A DNA stretch of 64,000 nucleotides from Glandiceps talaboti (Eukaryota; Hemichordata; Enteropneusta; Spengelidae): positions 27,430,725 to 27,494,724 of the forward strand of contig NC_135555.1 in NCBI RefSeq assembly GCF_964340395.1, written 5' to 3'. Below the pieces are notes generated by a model. It was not told where the DNA came from. It did no database searches and saw only the letters and a program-made list of their open reading frames with translations. The translations under genes were made by a program, and so were the position numbers. Shown here piece by piece: positions 35,542 to 46,789 of the stretch (position 1 is its first letter; every line of letters starts with the position of its first letter).

Positions 35542-35902
35542 TTGATCTTTCAAAGCCCATATTTCAATCATCTTAGCATGTGCTTTCACTAAGTCTTGAT
35601 ATAAGTGTTCTACTTGGATGGTAGTGCAGGCATTCATATTTATGACAATCATCTGTGAAGTGTGATGCATCATTTCTGAAAGCTAAGCTCATGGAGTTAA
35701 ACATTGGTGTAGTATCAGCAGTAAAAGACAAATGTAGAAATTGCACACTTGGGTCTCCAGTTAGTTACTGTATTGTTTAGAACCATATTTATTTCAGAAC
35801 TGTTCTAGTGTTTTTTGGAAAGCATGGACACCAAACTTTGTGTAGTGAGATTATCTAGAGATGCAAACAACCATCATAATACATGTTTGTTGTTTCCCAC
35901 AG

Positions 35903-36204
35903 CAGCCAAGTTAGCTGAATTGTTAAGTGGTAAGCCAGTAATGGGTCTGTCTCAGTCTGATGGTAATTTATCAGATGACACGTGTAGTAGTCTACCAAGT
36001 CTACCTGACCTACCTCAACTAGCCAAGCTACCACCCTTGTTTTGTGATACACCACCCCATGATGGCATTGACAACACAGTGGAAGGTATTGCTAATGGTA
36101 CTGCAGCCATTACACCAGACATGATAGGTGGTGGAATACTTGGTATGGACAGGAAGCAAGGGAAAAAGAAGAAACATGGTGATGAAAAGAAAAGGAAAAG
36201 AGAG
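35903..36204 (+). CDS. CHD7/8/9: CHD6-9/Kismet-like remodeller, exon with unresolved donor
   Basis: The acceptor is TTTCCCACAG at 35901-35902. The exon starts with the last two bases of an Ala codon split with the exon at 29451-29526, then reads AKLAELLSGKPVMGLSQSDG, a Ser/Pro/Leu-rich segment (SSLPSLPDLPQLAKLPPL), and a lysine-rich end (GKKKKHGDEKKRKRE). The open frame runs on to a stop at 36268. I could not place the donor with confidence. The obvious acceptor of the next exon (43500) needs a phase-0 donor, and none with GT looks good; a GC-type site after 36204 would fit. A GTATTT site after 36208 is phase 1 and would need the acceptor AG at 43506-43507. The end given is approximate. Confidence 0.75.
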
Positions 36205-36858
36205 GCTAGTATTTTTCAATGTGTCATTTATAATATTTGCTACAAGTTGAAAAGAAACAAATTTAAGTAATAAAAAAAAGTAAGCACACAACACTTTGAG
36301 AATAAACAAATATTATCTGCAACTTTGAATCTTTTACTGGCGCCGTCATTGAGATCCACCCGACAGTGTTGTAAGTTACCTCACTGATTAGCTACCAAAT
36401 CAACAAATTTGTTGAGTGTCTTCTATTGGCAACAAATGAAAGTTTACTAGAAGATGCAGACTTGGACCATATCACTTTTGATGAGGGGGGTGTTTGTTAC
36501 CTCATTTACAAGCATTTCTCCGTGTTCCAGTGTTTGTATCGATGGTCTGACTAAACAGCGAAAAAAAACAGCATTTAACCCTTTGCCGCCCGAGGGCGTC
36601 TTTATCCGTACGCTCGATCACTTCCCATAGAGAGCATATACGTATACATACATATTTATAAGGTCCCTAACCCTACATAACCTTTGACACGTGAATTGGC
36701 ATCATTTGCTCTTATGGGGGGTATAACCAATTCAATTAGCTGGGGATTGACGTCAGCTTTATAATGATATGTAATTTATCAGTGATCTACCACCAAACAT
36801 GGAAGCTTGAGCGGGTGTTTTGAACTTTGATGTAAATTTTCACCCTGGAACTTTTAAA

Positions 36859-39281
36859 ATGGCGTCAGCTGACGACGAACTTAGATCATGGAATAGAGTA
36901 GCGGAAATTTTTCTCTCACCATCAGATTCAGAGTCAGATTTTGAAGGTTTTACAGAGTCAGATATAGAGGATGATATTCCTTTAGCCAGGCTACGATTAC
37001 ATAGGGATAGCGTCGACGAAATAGGATCGGACTTAGAACTCGGAAATATAAACAGTCAAGATAGTGACACGAACTCTGACCTCGACAGTTCTAGTAGCGG
37101 AAATGACAGCGACGTTGAATGGTCTCGTGAATTTGATGAACAGGGTAACTTTGATTTCACTGAAACTCCTGAAATAAAGGAAGATTTGTCACGTAAATCA
37201 GCTAGAGAAGTGTTCGAATGTTTATTCACCCCAGAGTTGATTAGCAACATCGTAACCGAAACCAACCGTTATGCTAGTCAGAAACGTAGTGACCTTGAAA
37301 ACAGAAGGTCTGAATGGGTTGATATAACTACCGATCAGTTCGAAGTATTTCTTGGGCTTACTCTCGCGATGGGGTTAGTTGATAAGAAAGGGTCATTTCG
37401 AGAATATTGGTCTCAAAACTGGTTAACTCAAACTCCAGCTTTCGGAAGACACATGCCCCGTCTACTGTATTGCCAGATACTTCGTTATTTGCATTTTGTC
37501 AACAACGAAACATTAGTGACAGACCGGAATGACCCTATGTATGACCAGCTTGGTAAAATACGACCTGTCGTTGACAGAATATTGTTGAGATTTAGAGCTA
37601 TGTATTCTCCGGAGAGACAGCTAGGCTTGGATGAAAGTATGATTAAATTTAAAGGTCGGCCGGGATTCAAACAATACATCAAAAACAAACCTACTAAGTG
37701 GGGAATAAAGGTATTCAACCTAGCAGAGTCAACTTCCGGGTATGTGTTGAACTTGAAAGTTTACCAAGGGAAAGAACTACAAGTTAGTGAGGGCTCTGTA
37801 ACAGAAAGTGTAGTCATGAATCTAACCCGTCCATATTACAACAAAGGACACGAAGTGTACTGTGATAATTACTATACAAGTCCAGCACTGTTTACCAAGC
37901 TTCAAGGTAAAAAAATACTAGCTTGTGGAACTGTTAGGCCAAACAGACATGGACTACCCACAGAAATGAAACCCAGTAGCACAGTAGTTAAGCGTCTTAC
38001 TCATGGAGAGTTTGTACACTGGCAGAAAGGCAGACTAACTGCAACAGCTTGGAGAGATTCTAGGGTAGTGAATACTCTAACTACCTTACCTATAAGTGAT
38101 GACAGTACACTCATCATCAGAGCTGTCAAGGTCCGTGGCACATGGGAACGTCAGCTAGTTCAACGCCCAGTAGTTGTTGAAAGATACAACAAGTACATGG
38201 GGGGCATTGATCTAGCTGACCAACGCCTGTCACACTGTACTCTGATTTGTATGCGTGAATGTTCCTTATTTTATAACTTCAAAGAGAAGCAATATTTCTT
38301 AATATTTAAAACATAACAATTACATTTGAATAATATGTAGCAAAAGTATGATTGAGATTAAAAAATACAGTTGCAAATTTTGAATAAAAATGTACCAAAA
38401 ACAAAATGAAACACGTACTTTGAATAATATACTTTCCAACATCAAGTAATCACAAACTTGGGTAGTCAGTCTGTGTAGAGAGTTTTAACATGTAAATTTC
38501 TTTTGTTATACCTATTCAGAGAAATCAATATCTTTGGTGAAGTAATAACAGGTGCAAATATTTTCCTTAGTTTCCTTGGAAATATTCTGCATGCCTTTCA
38601 AGAAAGTCTATTTAAATATTTATAAAATTGCCATCTCCTTCTACAAGAGATAATTGATATTTGAACCAATGAAACTGGGTATTCAAAAACTCATGAGTTA
38701 CAAAAGTACGATTTGAAAATGCCAAAAATGTTTCTACAGAACCCTGTATACTGGTGAGATTTGTCTGAATTGAAGAAGCTTACGTGCGAGAGTACAAATC
38801 AGAGGGAATTGTGGGTAAAATATTTAACAGTGTGTCAACCTACAAACGGCATATGAAGGGGCTGACTTGGTACCTGCAGATCTTTTGGTACATCTTAGAA
38901 GTATGCATTGTCAATGCTTACATTGTAAACAAGAAAGCCAACCCCAATAAGCCACCAACCCTTCGTCAGTTCAGAGGGCAACTATGTGAACAGCTTATTG
39001 CTGGTCGTTCATTTGTGAAGAGGCCAGGTAGGAAGAGCATTACTCAAAGTGAGGATGCCAGATTTGACCATAAATTGCAACATGCTCCAGGGATTTTAGA
39101 CACTTCATCGAAGTGCCAAGTACACAAACAGAGAAAAGACACCAAGTACATTTGTTCAGTGTGCAAAGTTAGAATGTGTCCTGTCCCATGCTTTCATCAT
39201 TATCACTACATGAAGGACTATTCTTATGATGATCCTGCTTGTGCTGGAAGGGAACTAGCTAGAAAAAGAAAAAAAACCTAG
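36859..39281 (+). pseudogene. piggyBac transposase, split by a 600-bp insertion
   Basis: The N-terminal part spans 36859-38232 and the C-terminal part resumes at 38838 to the stop at 39281, in total about 605 residues, close to the 594 of the moth protein. I take ATG 36859 (MASADDELRSW). An acidic N-terminus precedes the DDE core. Catalytic Asp258 (GLDESM), Asp336 (YCDNYY), Asp451 and Asp454 (GGIDLAD) are all present, matching the known DDD pattern. The C-terminal Cys/His domain is intact (CSVCKVRMCPVPC followed by HHYHY). The insert, with a 5-bp target duplication, introduces a stop after 28 foreign residues. No other lesion was seen, so the insertion may be the only inactivating change. Confidence 0.92.
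38233..38832. mobile_element. 600-bp non-autonomous element with CACTGT ends, 5-bp TSD
   Basis: It starts CACTGTACTCTGATTTGTAT and ends TATTTAACAGTG, with TGTCA immediately before (38228-38232) and after (38833-38837). A second inner inverted pair, CTCTGATTTGTA near 38241 and TACAAATCAGAG near 38795, supports the ends. No open frame. A CAC-starting end with a 5-bp duplication suggests Transib; Chapaev is another possibility. Confidence 0.85.
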
Positions 39282-39975
39282 TCAGAATAGTCAGTCATAT
39301 ATGGGAAATGAAATAAAGATACTAGTGGTGAGTAAATTAGAGTAAATCAGTAAAGAATAGTAGGGACAGAGGTAAGCAGGTATGCCTAGAGCTGATAATT
39401 TGCATAAAATTTGCATAAAAGTAGCAAAATTGAAATATTGATTCATTGTTATAAAATGTTGGATGATTTGTAACATACTTACCATACACTATCTAAACTA
39501 GTTACCATAGAAACAAAATTAGAGCAATTTAACATTTATCAATGCATATTGGCATTGTTTTTCTAAAAAAATCCAGGCACTAGGGGGTCTTATACCCTCT
39601 AAGCTGTACAGGAAGTAAAGGGTTAATAGGTGCCAGCATGAAATATAGTATACCAACAATAACTTGACAGAATAAAAATAATTGAAAAACCCCACACACA
39701 CGCATACACGTAGGGATACAGAATTAGCCAAAACAAAGCATGACACCATCAGCTCGAAGTGTAATTTATATTAGTAGACACCATTTAAAAAAACAACTCA
39801 AATTTCAAGAAGCTTTTGTATATCGTGTGTGTAACTGTAATCAGCGAACATGCTCGTCAAAAATGACCCTACAAAAAGACAGAAGATATTGTGTCACTGT
39901 GGTCATAGGGGCATTTTCTTCCTGGAATTTCTGATGAAGTACACATCCCCAAATAACGGTATGAGATATTGTTTG

Positions 39976-40680
39976 TCAGTATAGACGAACTGGTTTGACC
40001 TGTTTTGCCAGATTCATTGGACATAAGAGTGTTACTGAACCCAAATCATGGAAATAGTCTCTATGGAACTCTTTCCTACCACAATTGAGATAATCATTAC
40101 ATTTCACTCCTATAGGACAACATTCGTTTCCTTTGTTACCCGACATTTTGTGGCCGCTACGATGACATAAGGTACAAGTTCCACAAGTTCTATTGTTTGA
40201 TGTCATGTTCATGATTCACTTTCCAATCAGTAATGCTTACACTACTTTCTTTTACTGTACAGAAAAGTAATTGGTGAGGCAATTCTGGTTCACGACATCC
40301 ACTCATACTATCTCTCAAAGTCACATCGTCATTTGTTGTTAATCCACCTGGTATTTATAGTTTTTGCTACTGTTGGCACTGGGGAGTCTATTTCACCCAC
40401 TTCAAGTATTATTTGTTTAGAAATTTCTACAATTCTAGAGTTCTATAACTTCAACTGACTGGAACATATCCATAATAACAAACAAGTCATTGTGCAAGTT
40501 GATGAAAACAGCAGTTGTGTCCTTATAATGAACTCTAATGTTTTGCCATGGTAAATTGGCGAAACTTACAATACTATCAGCGACAGTAAACGAATGCCTT
40601 CTTGCACTGAAATGAAAATTGTGAAGGAACATCTCTGTTGCAGTCACTGTTTCTGGTGTGTACGCTTAAATAAACAAAAT
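39976..40680 (-). pseudogene. Cys-rich coding remnants, unknown family
   Basis: Two - strand frames lie in the outer TIR element. At 40435-40680 one reads TVTATEMFLHNFHFSARRHS then IVSFANLPWQNIRVHYKDTT and ends at a stop. At 39976-40212 one reads MTSNNRTCGTCTLCHRSGHK then GNECCPIGVKCNDYLNCGRK, with a C-x2-C-x2-C-x3-H spacing like a zinc-binding module. I do not recognise either. They may be exons of an element-encoded protein. Confidence 0.35.
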
Positions 40681-41337
40681 TGGCAAGGTGATTGAAATCA
40701 CTTGAAACTACTCCTTGGAATCAAATGTAATTACAAAATAATGAAATTACTAGAACTACTCAAAAAACCGAAAATATCCCAATTTCTTCACTACAGTATG
40801 CACAGCCTAAAACGATTGTAACTCAACGTGATATGTGTGTAAAATACATTGAATAAAATGTAAACATTGATGAATTAATTCCACCCCTCATGAAAAGTGG
40901 TATGGTCCATGTCTGCGCATAAATTTCTTGTAAATATTCATTTGTTGCCAATGGAAGACACTCAACAAATTTGTTGTTTTGGTAGCTAATCAGTGAGGTA
41001 ACTTACAATACTGTCGGGCGGATCAAATAGCGATGCATGTAATTGGACCTCAAAAATAGTTTTTCCGAAGTTAAGTTTTCACTTTCTTTACAAGGTTTTC
41101 TGAATGCGAAGAATCTTGCCTACATGAGTGCTGTGAAAGGGGAAGGGGGAAGTAGTGTTTAACGTGATGTTTAACGCTGATATTAATCATGGCACTATTG
41201 GGGAAAGATTGTCATAGTTCTTAGATAAAAAAGGTTTCAAGTGTATTTTAAATTTGATTGAATATTAATGGAGTCAGTGATCTCTGCTTATAAACTTTTG
41301 TAAACATTTCATCCTGTTGTGCCAAACTTGTAGTTTT

Positions 41338-42960
41338 TAGTACAACTGAACTGATAAGGTTCAGTACTAGTAGTGCTATAGGCATGGCCAAGTGTCTGTC
41401 TGTCTGTGTGTGTATGTAAACAACTTAAAGTCAAAAAGTGCTGGAACGATTATTTTGATATTTGGTGGACAAGACAGGTGCGTATTATCATAGTTGATAT
41501 ATGTACCATATTATACGAAATTTGAAGCTTGCATTTTTAAGATACAACCTAGTTACCTAACATCATTAATTATGCAAATATTTTCATTAAAAATGTAAGC
41601 AATATCAAAAATTTTAGAGGACATATCTGCTTTGTTAAAATTATATTGAAATTCAAGCATGCATTCTTATGATATATCTTAATTACCGAAAATCATTAAT
41701 CATGCAAATTAGTTATTAACACTTTATAGGGCATATAAACTTTGTTATGTTTAATGTGTGAAGTAAATTATATAGAAATAGAAGTATGCAGTCTTAAGGT
41801 ATAGCTTAATTACCGAAAATAATTAATTATGCAAATTATTCACTAAATCTTCAAACGAAATCAACAACATTTATAGGAGATATGCACTCTGTTATGTTTG
41901 ATGTATGTACTTAATTGTATTGGAATTGAAGTATGCAGTCTTAAGATATAGCCTAATTACTGAAAATCATTAATTATGCAAATTATTTATTAACACTAAG
42001 GTACATCAACTAACTTTATAGGACATACACAATTTGTTATGGATTGGGTTCTGTCTGTACGTCCATCCGTCCGTCTGTCCAGACCCGTTTCTTGGAGATG
42101 CCTGGACCAATTTTTTTCAAACTTGGTACAGGGGCAACATACTATGGCATACATCAATTTGTTTTATGATACGATCCAATATGGCTGCCTAGCAGCCATT
42201 TTGTTTGTGAATTTTCCCTGACCAAAGCCATAACTCAGACATGCTTGAACAGATCTCATTCAAAGTTGGTATTAGGACAGTGTTCTATGACATACATGTG
42301 CATATTCATTGTTGTCGTGATACGATCCAATATGGCTGCCTGGCAGCCATTTTGTTTGCGAATTTTCTGTGTCCAAAGCCATAACTCAGACATGCTTGAA
42401 TAGAGTAGTGATATCAAAAACAACCATATGAGGCCAAACAACATTAACCAGGTTTGAAAATGACAACATTAACTGCCAGTTCCTTAAAACCCAATCATAG
42501 CGGGGACTATGTCATTCTCAATGATTTGTTAATGTATGTACTGAATTGTATTGAAATTGAAGTATGCAGTCGTAAGATATAGCCTAATTACCGAAAATCA
42601 TTAATTATGCAAATGTTTCAGTAACACTAAGGTACATCAACAAACTTGATAGGACATATGTGTTTTCTTATGGTTAATGTATGTACTAAATTTGTTTAAA
42701 TTGAAGTATGCAGTCTTAAGATATTGCTTAATTAGTTGATTTCATTAATATACAATTTTCTCTAATTAAGCATGAACAGATCTGGCTCAAAACCTAATCA
42801 GATCTAGCCATTACCCTAAAGATTATATATTCCAAATTTCATTACAATTGAGCCAGCCAATGTTTAGAAAATGATGACACAGACACACACACGGACAGAC
42901 AGACAGACAGATGGACACACAGACAGACATTCCCCTTTTAATACGTCCTGTACCCTTACC
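41338..42960 (+). mobile_element. HINE-A-like head with a different internal array
   Basis: Head TAGTACAACTGAACTGATAA with GGTTCAGTACTAGTAGTGCT, then (TGTC)n and AACAACTTAAAGTCAAAAAG, as in HINE-A. After about 41475 the body changes to tandem units of about 125 bp (TTGAAGTATGCAGTCTTAAG; CATTAATTATGCAAATTATT) running to about 42760, then a CAGA/CACA-rich end. A HINE-B copy is inserted in the array. Confidence 0.65.
42024..42534 (+). mobile_element. HINE-B copy lacking its 5' hairpin
   Basis: It starts at ATGGATTGGGTTCTGTCTGT, directly after TTTGTT of the host array, and ends TCTCAATGATTTGTTAATGT, after which the array resumes. It has two tandem body units. The junctions share TTTGTT. Confidence 0.75.
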
Positions 42961-42967
42961 TGAGATA

Positions 42968-43469
42968 AAAATGTGTTTTGCCAAGCAACAAGACAATGTC
43001 CATAGAAACAGCCAAATGGTCACATATATTGGTAAGATAACAGGGATTAATAGACAATTGAATCAACATTTTAAAATGTATGCAAATATGCCTAGAAACA
43101 AGACCATGCCCATAGCAACAGCGAAATAATCACATATATTGCAAAGATACAACAGGAATTGAAAAACAAATGAATAAACATTCAAAAAATGTATGCAAAT
43201 GTGCCTAGAAACAAAACCACGCCCATAGCAACAGCCAAATGATCACATATATTGCAAAGATAATATCAGGAATTCATACACACGTGAACAAAAACATTAA
43301 AAAATGTATGCAAATAGATTGTGTATATCGCAAAGATAGCAGTATGGTTGGCTGGGCAACTGGATAGTCATTCAGCAAATGAACACCTATTGTTAGCATG
43401 GACTAGCATATGGATAAACATTTTTAAAAACTGTACAGTTGTGCTTACAATACCATTGGTGTTTTATTT
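42968..43469 (+). mobile_element. HINE-A 3' half
   Basis: Four internal repeats and the 3' terminus (CAGTTGTGCTTACAATACCA with TTGGTGTTTTATTT). It ends about 31 bp before the exon at 43501. Confidence 0.75.
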
Positions 43470-43500
43470 GACAATTCCTCTTTCTGATTCTTGACTACAG

Positions 43501-43597
43501 AAGAAAGAAGATGGAGGAGAGAAAGTACATAAGAGACGTAAGAAAAAGCCAAAGTTTGATGAGATGGGAAGGTGGACACCTAGTAATCTTGATGATG
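43501..43597 (+). CDS. CHD7/8/9: CHD6-9/Kismet-like remodeller, basic exon before BRK region
   Basis: A 97-bp exon follows TTCTTGACTACAG and ends in phase 1 before GTATGT at 43598. It reads KKEDGGEKVHKRRKKKPKFD then EMGRWTPSNLDD. The split codon G plus AT from 51407 gives Asp, so the junction reads LDDDDPVPVI and enters the first BRK domain in frame. The lysine/arginine cluster is a likely nuclear-localisation or nucleic-acid-binding patch. A HINE-A element ends only about 31 bp upstream of the acceptor, so the polypyrimidine tract is all that separates the two. Confidence 0.88.
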
Positions 43598-43699
43598 GTA
43601 TGTACAAGTGTGTATTTTGCATAGTTGTCAATGACAAGTTATTAATATACAATGTGACCATTGTGAGAAATAAAAAATGACTTGACTTGACTTACCTCT

Positions 43700-43905
43700 T
43701 CCACCTAATCCCATGGTCTCATGGGATTATTTGTTTTCCACCAGCCCCCTCACTAACATAATGTGAGAGTGAATATAACGTAATCAAATTGATATAAAAA
43801 AAAATAGAGTAGCATATTTTTGAAATGTAAGGTATCATTTGCATGGACAATAAATTTTCTACATCATATATGCAAATAGATACATTCAAATGTTACTTAT
43901 TCATG
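43700..43905. repeat. Fragment related to the 21.4-kb piggyBac-like element
   Basis: Shares CCCATGG, CATCAAATTGATATAAAAA-type sequence and AATAAATTTTCTACAT in the same order with 21460-21625. Confidence 0.5.
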
Positions 43906-43917
43906 ATGTGACGTCGT

Positions 43918-43985
43918 TAGCACAACTGAACTGAGGTTCAGTAGTGCTATAGGCATCGCCTGGTGTCTGTCTGTCTGTCTGTCTG

Positions 43986-44020
<35 letters not shown>

Positions 44021-45059
44021 AAACAATTTAAACTCAAAAAACACTGAACCGATTGCCATGATATTTCGTAGGGACATTACTTGTGGGGTCTAGTTGGGAA
44101 ATTGTTCAAATCAAAATGATCTTACCATCGGTTTGTGATTTTTGCTCAAAAAACTTAAACTCTAAAACTACTGGGCAGATTAGGCTGACATTTAGATGAA
44201 ACATTCTTCAGGGTGTTTTTACTAAGAATTGTTAATGATATCATTGTCCCATCAGTGATATGCAAATTAGGGCTAAAAATTTGTCTTTTTGGTTAAAAAT
44301 CTATAATTCCAAAAGTACTGAGCAGATTGGGCTGATATTTAATGGGAATGCATCTAGGGATGTATGGACGAAGAAATATTAAGCATACAATGATTCCATC
44401 AGTGATATGCAAATTAGGTGTAAGAATGTTCATTTTTGGTCAAAAACTTATATCTCAAAAAGTACTTGGTCAGTGACTCTGAAACTACGTGAGATGTTTC
44501 TGAAAGTGTTATTCTGCAGATTTTCTTCAAAACATTTTGACAAATTGGCCCTAGCAACCGTGACCACGCCCTTAGCAACAACCAAATGGCAGTATATTTT
44601 GGTCAAATAACATCATCTGGTAAGCAAGTGAGTAAACATTCAAAAAATGTATGCAAATACTCTAGCAACCATCACCACGCCCATAACAACAGCCAAACAG
44701 TCGTGTATTTCACAAAGATAACAACAGGTTTGATAGACAATTGAATAAACATTCAAAAATGTATGTAAATTTGCCGAGGAACAAGACCATAGGAAAAGCC
44801 AAATAATCACGTATATTGCAAAGAACAGGAATAGAAAGACAAATAAATAACATTCAAAAAATGTATGCAAATGTGCCTAGCAACAAGACCACGCCCATAG
44901 CAACAGCCAAATGATAGCATATATCGTAAAGATAGCCAACTGGATAGTTATTCAGCAAATGAACACTTCCTCTTAGCATGGACTTACATATGGATAAACA
45001 TTTTTAAAAAGTGAACAGTTGTGCTACAGTTGTGCTACAACGCCATTGGCGGTATTTTT
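43918..45059 (+). mobile_element. HINE-A copy, full length
   Basis: Hairpin head at 43918-43952 (TAGCACAACTGAACTGAGGT with TCAGTAGTGCTA), (TGTC)n and (TG)n at 43967-44020, conserved block to 44600, three to four internal repeats, 3' end with a small local duplication (CAGTTGTGCTA twice, 45017-45038). Confidence 0.85.
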
Positions 45060-45361
45060 GTGTGTGTGCTTTTCCCCAGTCATTATTTTTATGAGATTTT
45101 GTGCAATTTTTCATAACAGTAGATTTTTTTACAAAATGGTGACTATGGTATAAAAGTACAATATTTTACCAACTTTCTGTGTAAAATGTGTTTTATAGTG
45201 AGACATCATATGAAACCACTAACCACTTTATTACATCACTAAAACAAAACTGCATAGTGAAGAGCTGAACAACTGAACCACTTCTATATGTTACAAAAAA
45301 AAAAGAACAAAAAAAGAACAGCCGAGCTATTCTGACCGATAGGTCACTTGTTATTGGGTGT

Positions 45362-46180
45362 ATTCCGAATTCCCTTGGGTGTTTAGTTAGGAAATTGTTC
45401 AAATCAAAATGATCTTCTACTGGTGTGTGATTTGGGTCAAAAAATGTGATTTTTGGTAAAAAAAAAAACCTCAAAACTACTTGGCAGATCGGTCTGAAAT
45501 TTGGTGGGAACATTCTTAGAGGTGTTTAGAATTTTTCATGACATGATGAAAACATCAGGAATATGCAAATTAGGTATGAAAATGTGTCTTTTTGGTCAAA
45601 CATCTTTAATTCCAAAACTACTGAGCAGATTGGGTTGACATTTGATGGGGATGCATCTGGGGTGTATATATTAAGAAATATTAAGCACATAATTATCTCA
45701 TCAGTGATGTGCAAATTAGGTGCAAAAATGTGAATTGTGGTCAAAAACCTGTATCTCAAAAAGTAATTGGAGACTGAAACAAGGTGAGATGTTTCTAGAA
45801 GTGTATTCTGCAGGTTTTCTTCAAAATATTTTGACACAATTTGCCCTAGCAACCATGACCACACCCTTAGCAACAACCAAATGGCAGTATATTTTGGTTA
45901 AATAACAACATCATCTGGTAGGCAAGTGAGCAAACTTTCTAAAAATGTATGCAAATTTCCATAGCAACCAGGACCCCACTTATAACAGTCAAACTGGTGT
46001 ATTTCACAAAGATAACAGGGATTCTTAGACAAGTGAACATTCAAAAAGTGTATGCAAATGTACCAAGCAACAAGACCATGGCCCATAGCAACAGCCAAAT
46101 GATCACGGATATTGCAAAGATAACATCACGGATTCATAGACAAGTGAACGAACATTCAAAAAATGTATGCAAATACTGTA
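45362..46180 (+). mobile_element. HINE-A copy, 5' truncated, interrupted at TA
   Basis: Conserved block and three internal repeats. It continues at 51125-51322 after the pogo-like element, which is inserted at a TA in an internal repeat. Confidence 0.75.
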
Positions 46181-46789
46181 CACAGGGTAATTATTCGCGC
46201 ATTTTTAATTTCGCGCAATTTCGCGCTCGATCGTGACCGCGAAATTAAAACTGCACGGATGTACTTGTGTGCGCCCCCATTCGGCAATTATTTAACTTCT
46301 TTCTTTTTTGTTACAATCACTCCGTATACAACCACACACGCAAACACACTGACACACGAGTTTTCAGACAACACCCAATAAAGTATTTGCAACAAAGTTT
46401 TACAAAGAATTATGCCTCTTTATTTCTTTATACTGTACTAATTCTTCATTGACTAAAACACACATACAAAAATGTTTACAAATAAAACGAAACAAAATGA
46501 CTTCAAGGCTGCTCACAGTTTCAAGAAATGTTCATTTTAATACAAATACTAGTATACCGTATACAGTGTACAACACAAAACAAAATGCGCTGAATTAGAA
46601 AATGTGCAGTACATGTACTTTATCGGGTAGAGTGAAAAGTTTACTAGTGTAACAACTTGTAATGAAATAAAATGACTACAACAATGTTGATCTTTCAATT
46701 GACATAAAGGTAGAAAGTTATATTTTTTTTTACTTTAGGACACAAACGTTGAAACCTATATTGTAGTACTGTATTGCAGTTCAAAGAGT

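Larger units (their letters stand above)
36579..39622 (+). mobile_element. piggyBac element with TTAA target duplication
   Basis: TTAA at 36575-36578 and 39623-39626 flanks ends CCCTTTGCCGCCCGAGGGCG and GGAAGTAAAGGG. The transposase gene lies inside on the + strand, interrupted by a 600-bp element. Without that insert the length is about 2.44 kb, the usual size for an autonomous piggyBac. It sits within the outer TIR element. Confidence 0.92.
36357..41020. mobile_element. Outer TIR element (91-bp inverted ends) hosting piggyBac
   Basis: The left end 36357-36447 (CACCCGACAGTGTTGTAAGT onward) is reverse-complementary, about 90 percent by eye, to 40930-41020. GATC lies directly outside both ends (36353-36356 and 41021-41024) as a possible 4-bp target duplication; it is palindromic and could be part of the repeat. 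Without the nested piggyBac the element is about 1.6 kb. Its right part carries short Cys-rich open frames. Superfamily not recognised. Confidence 0.7.
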
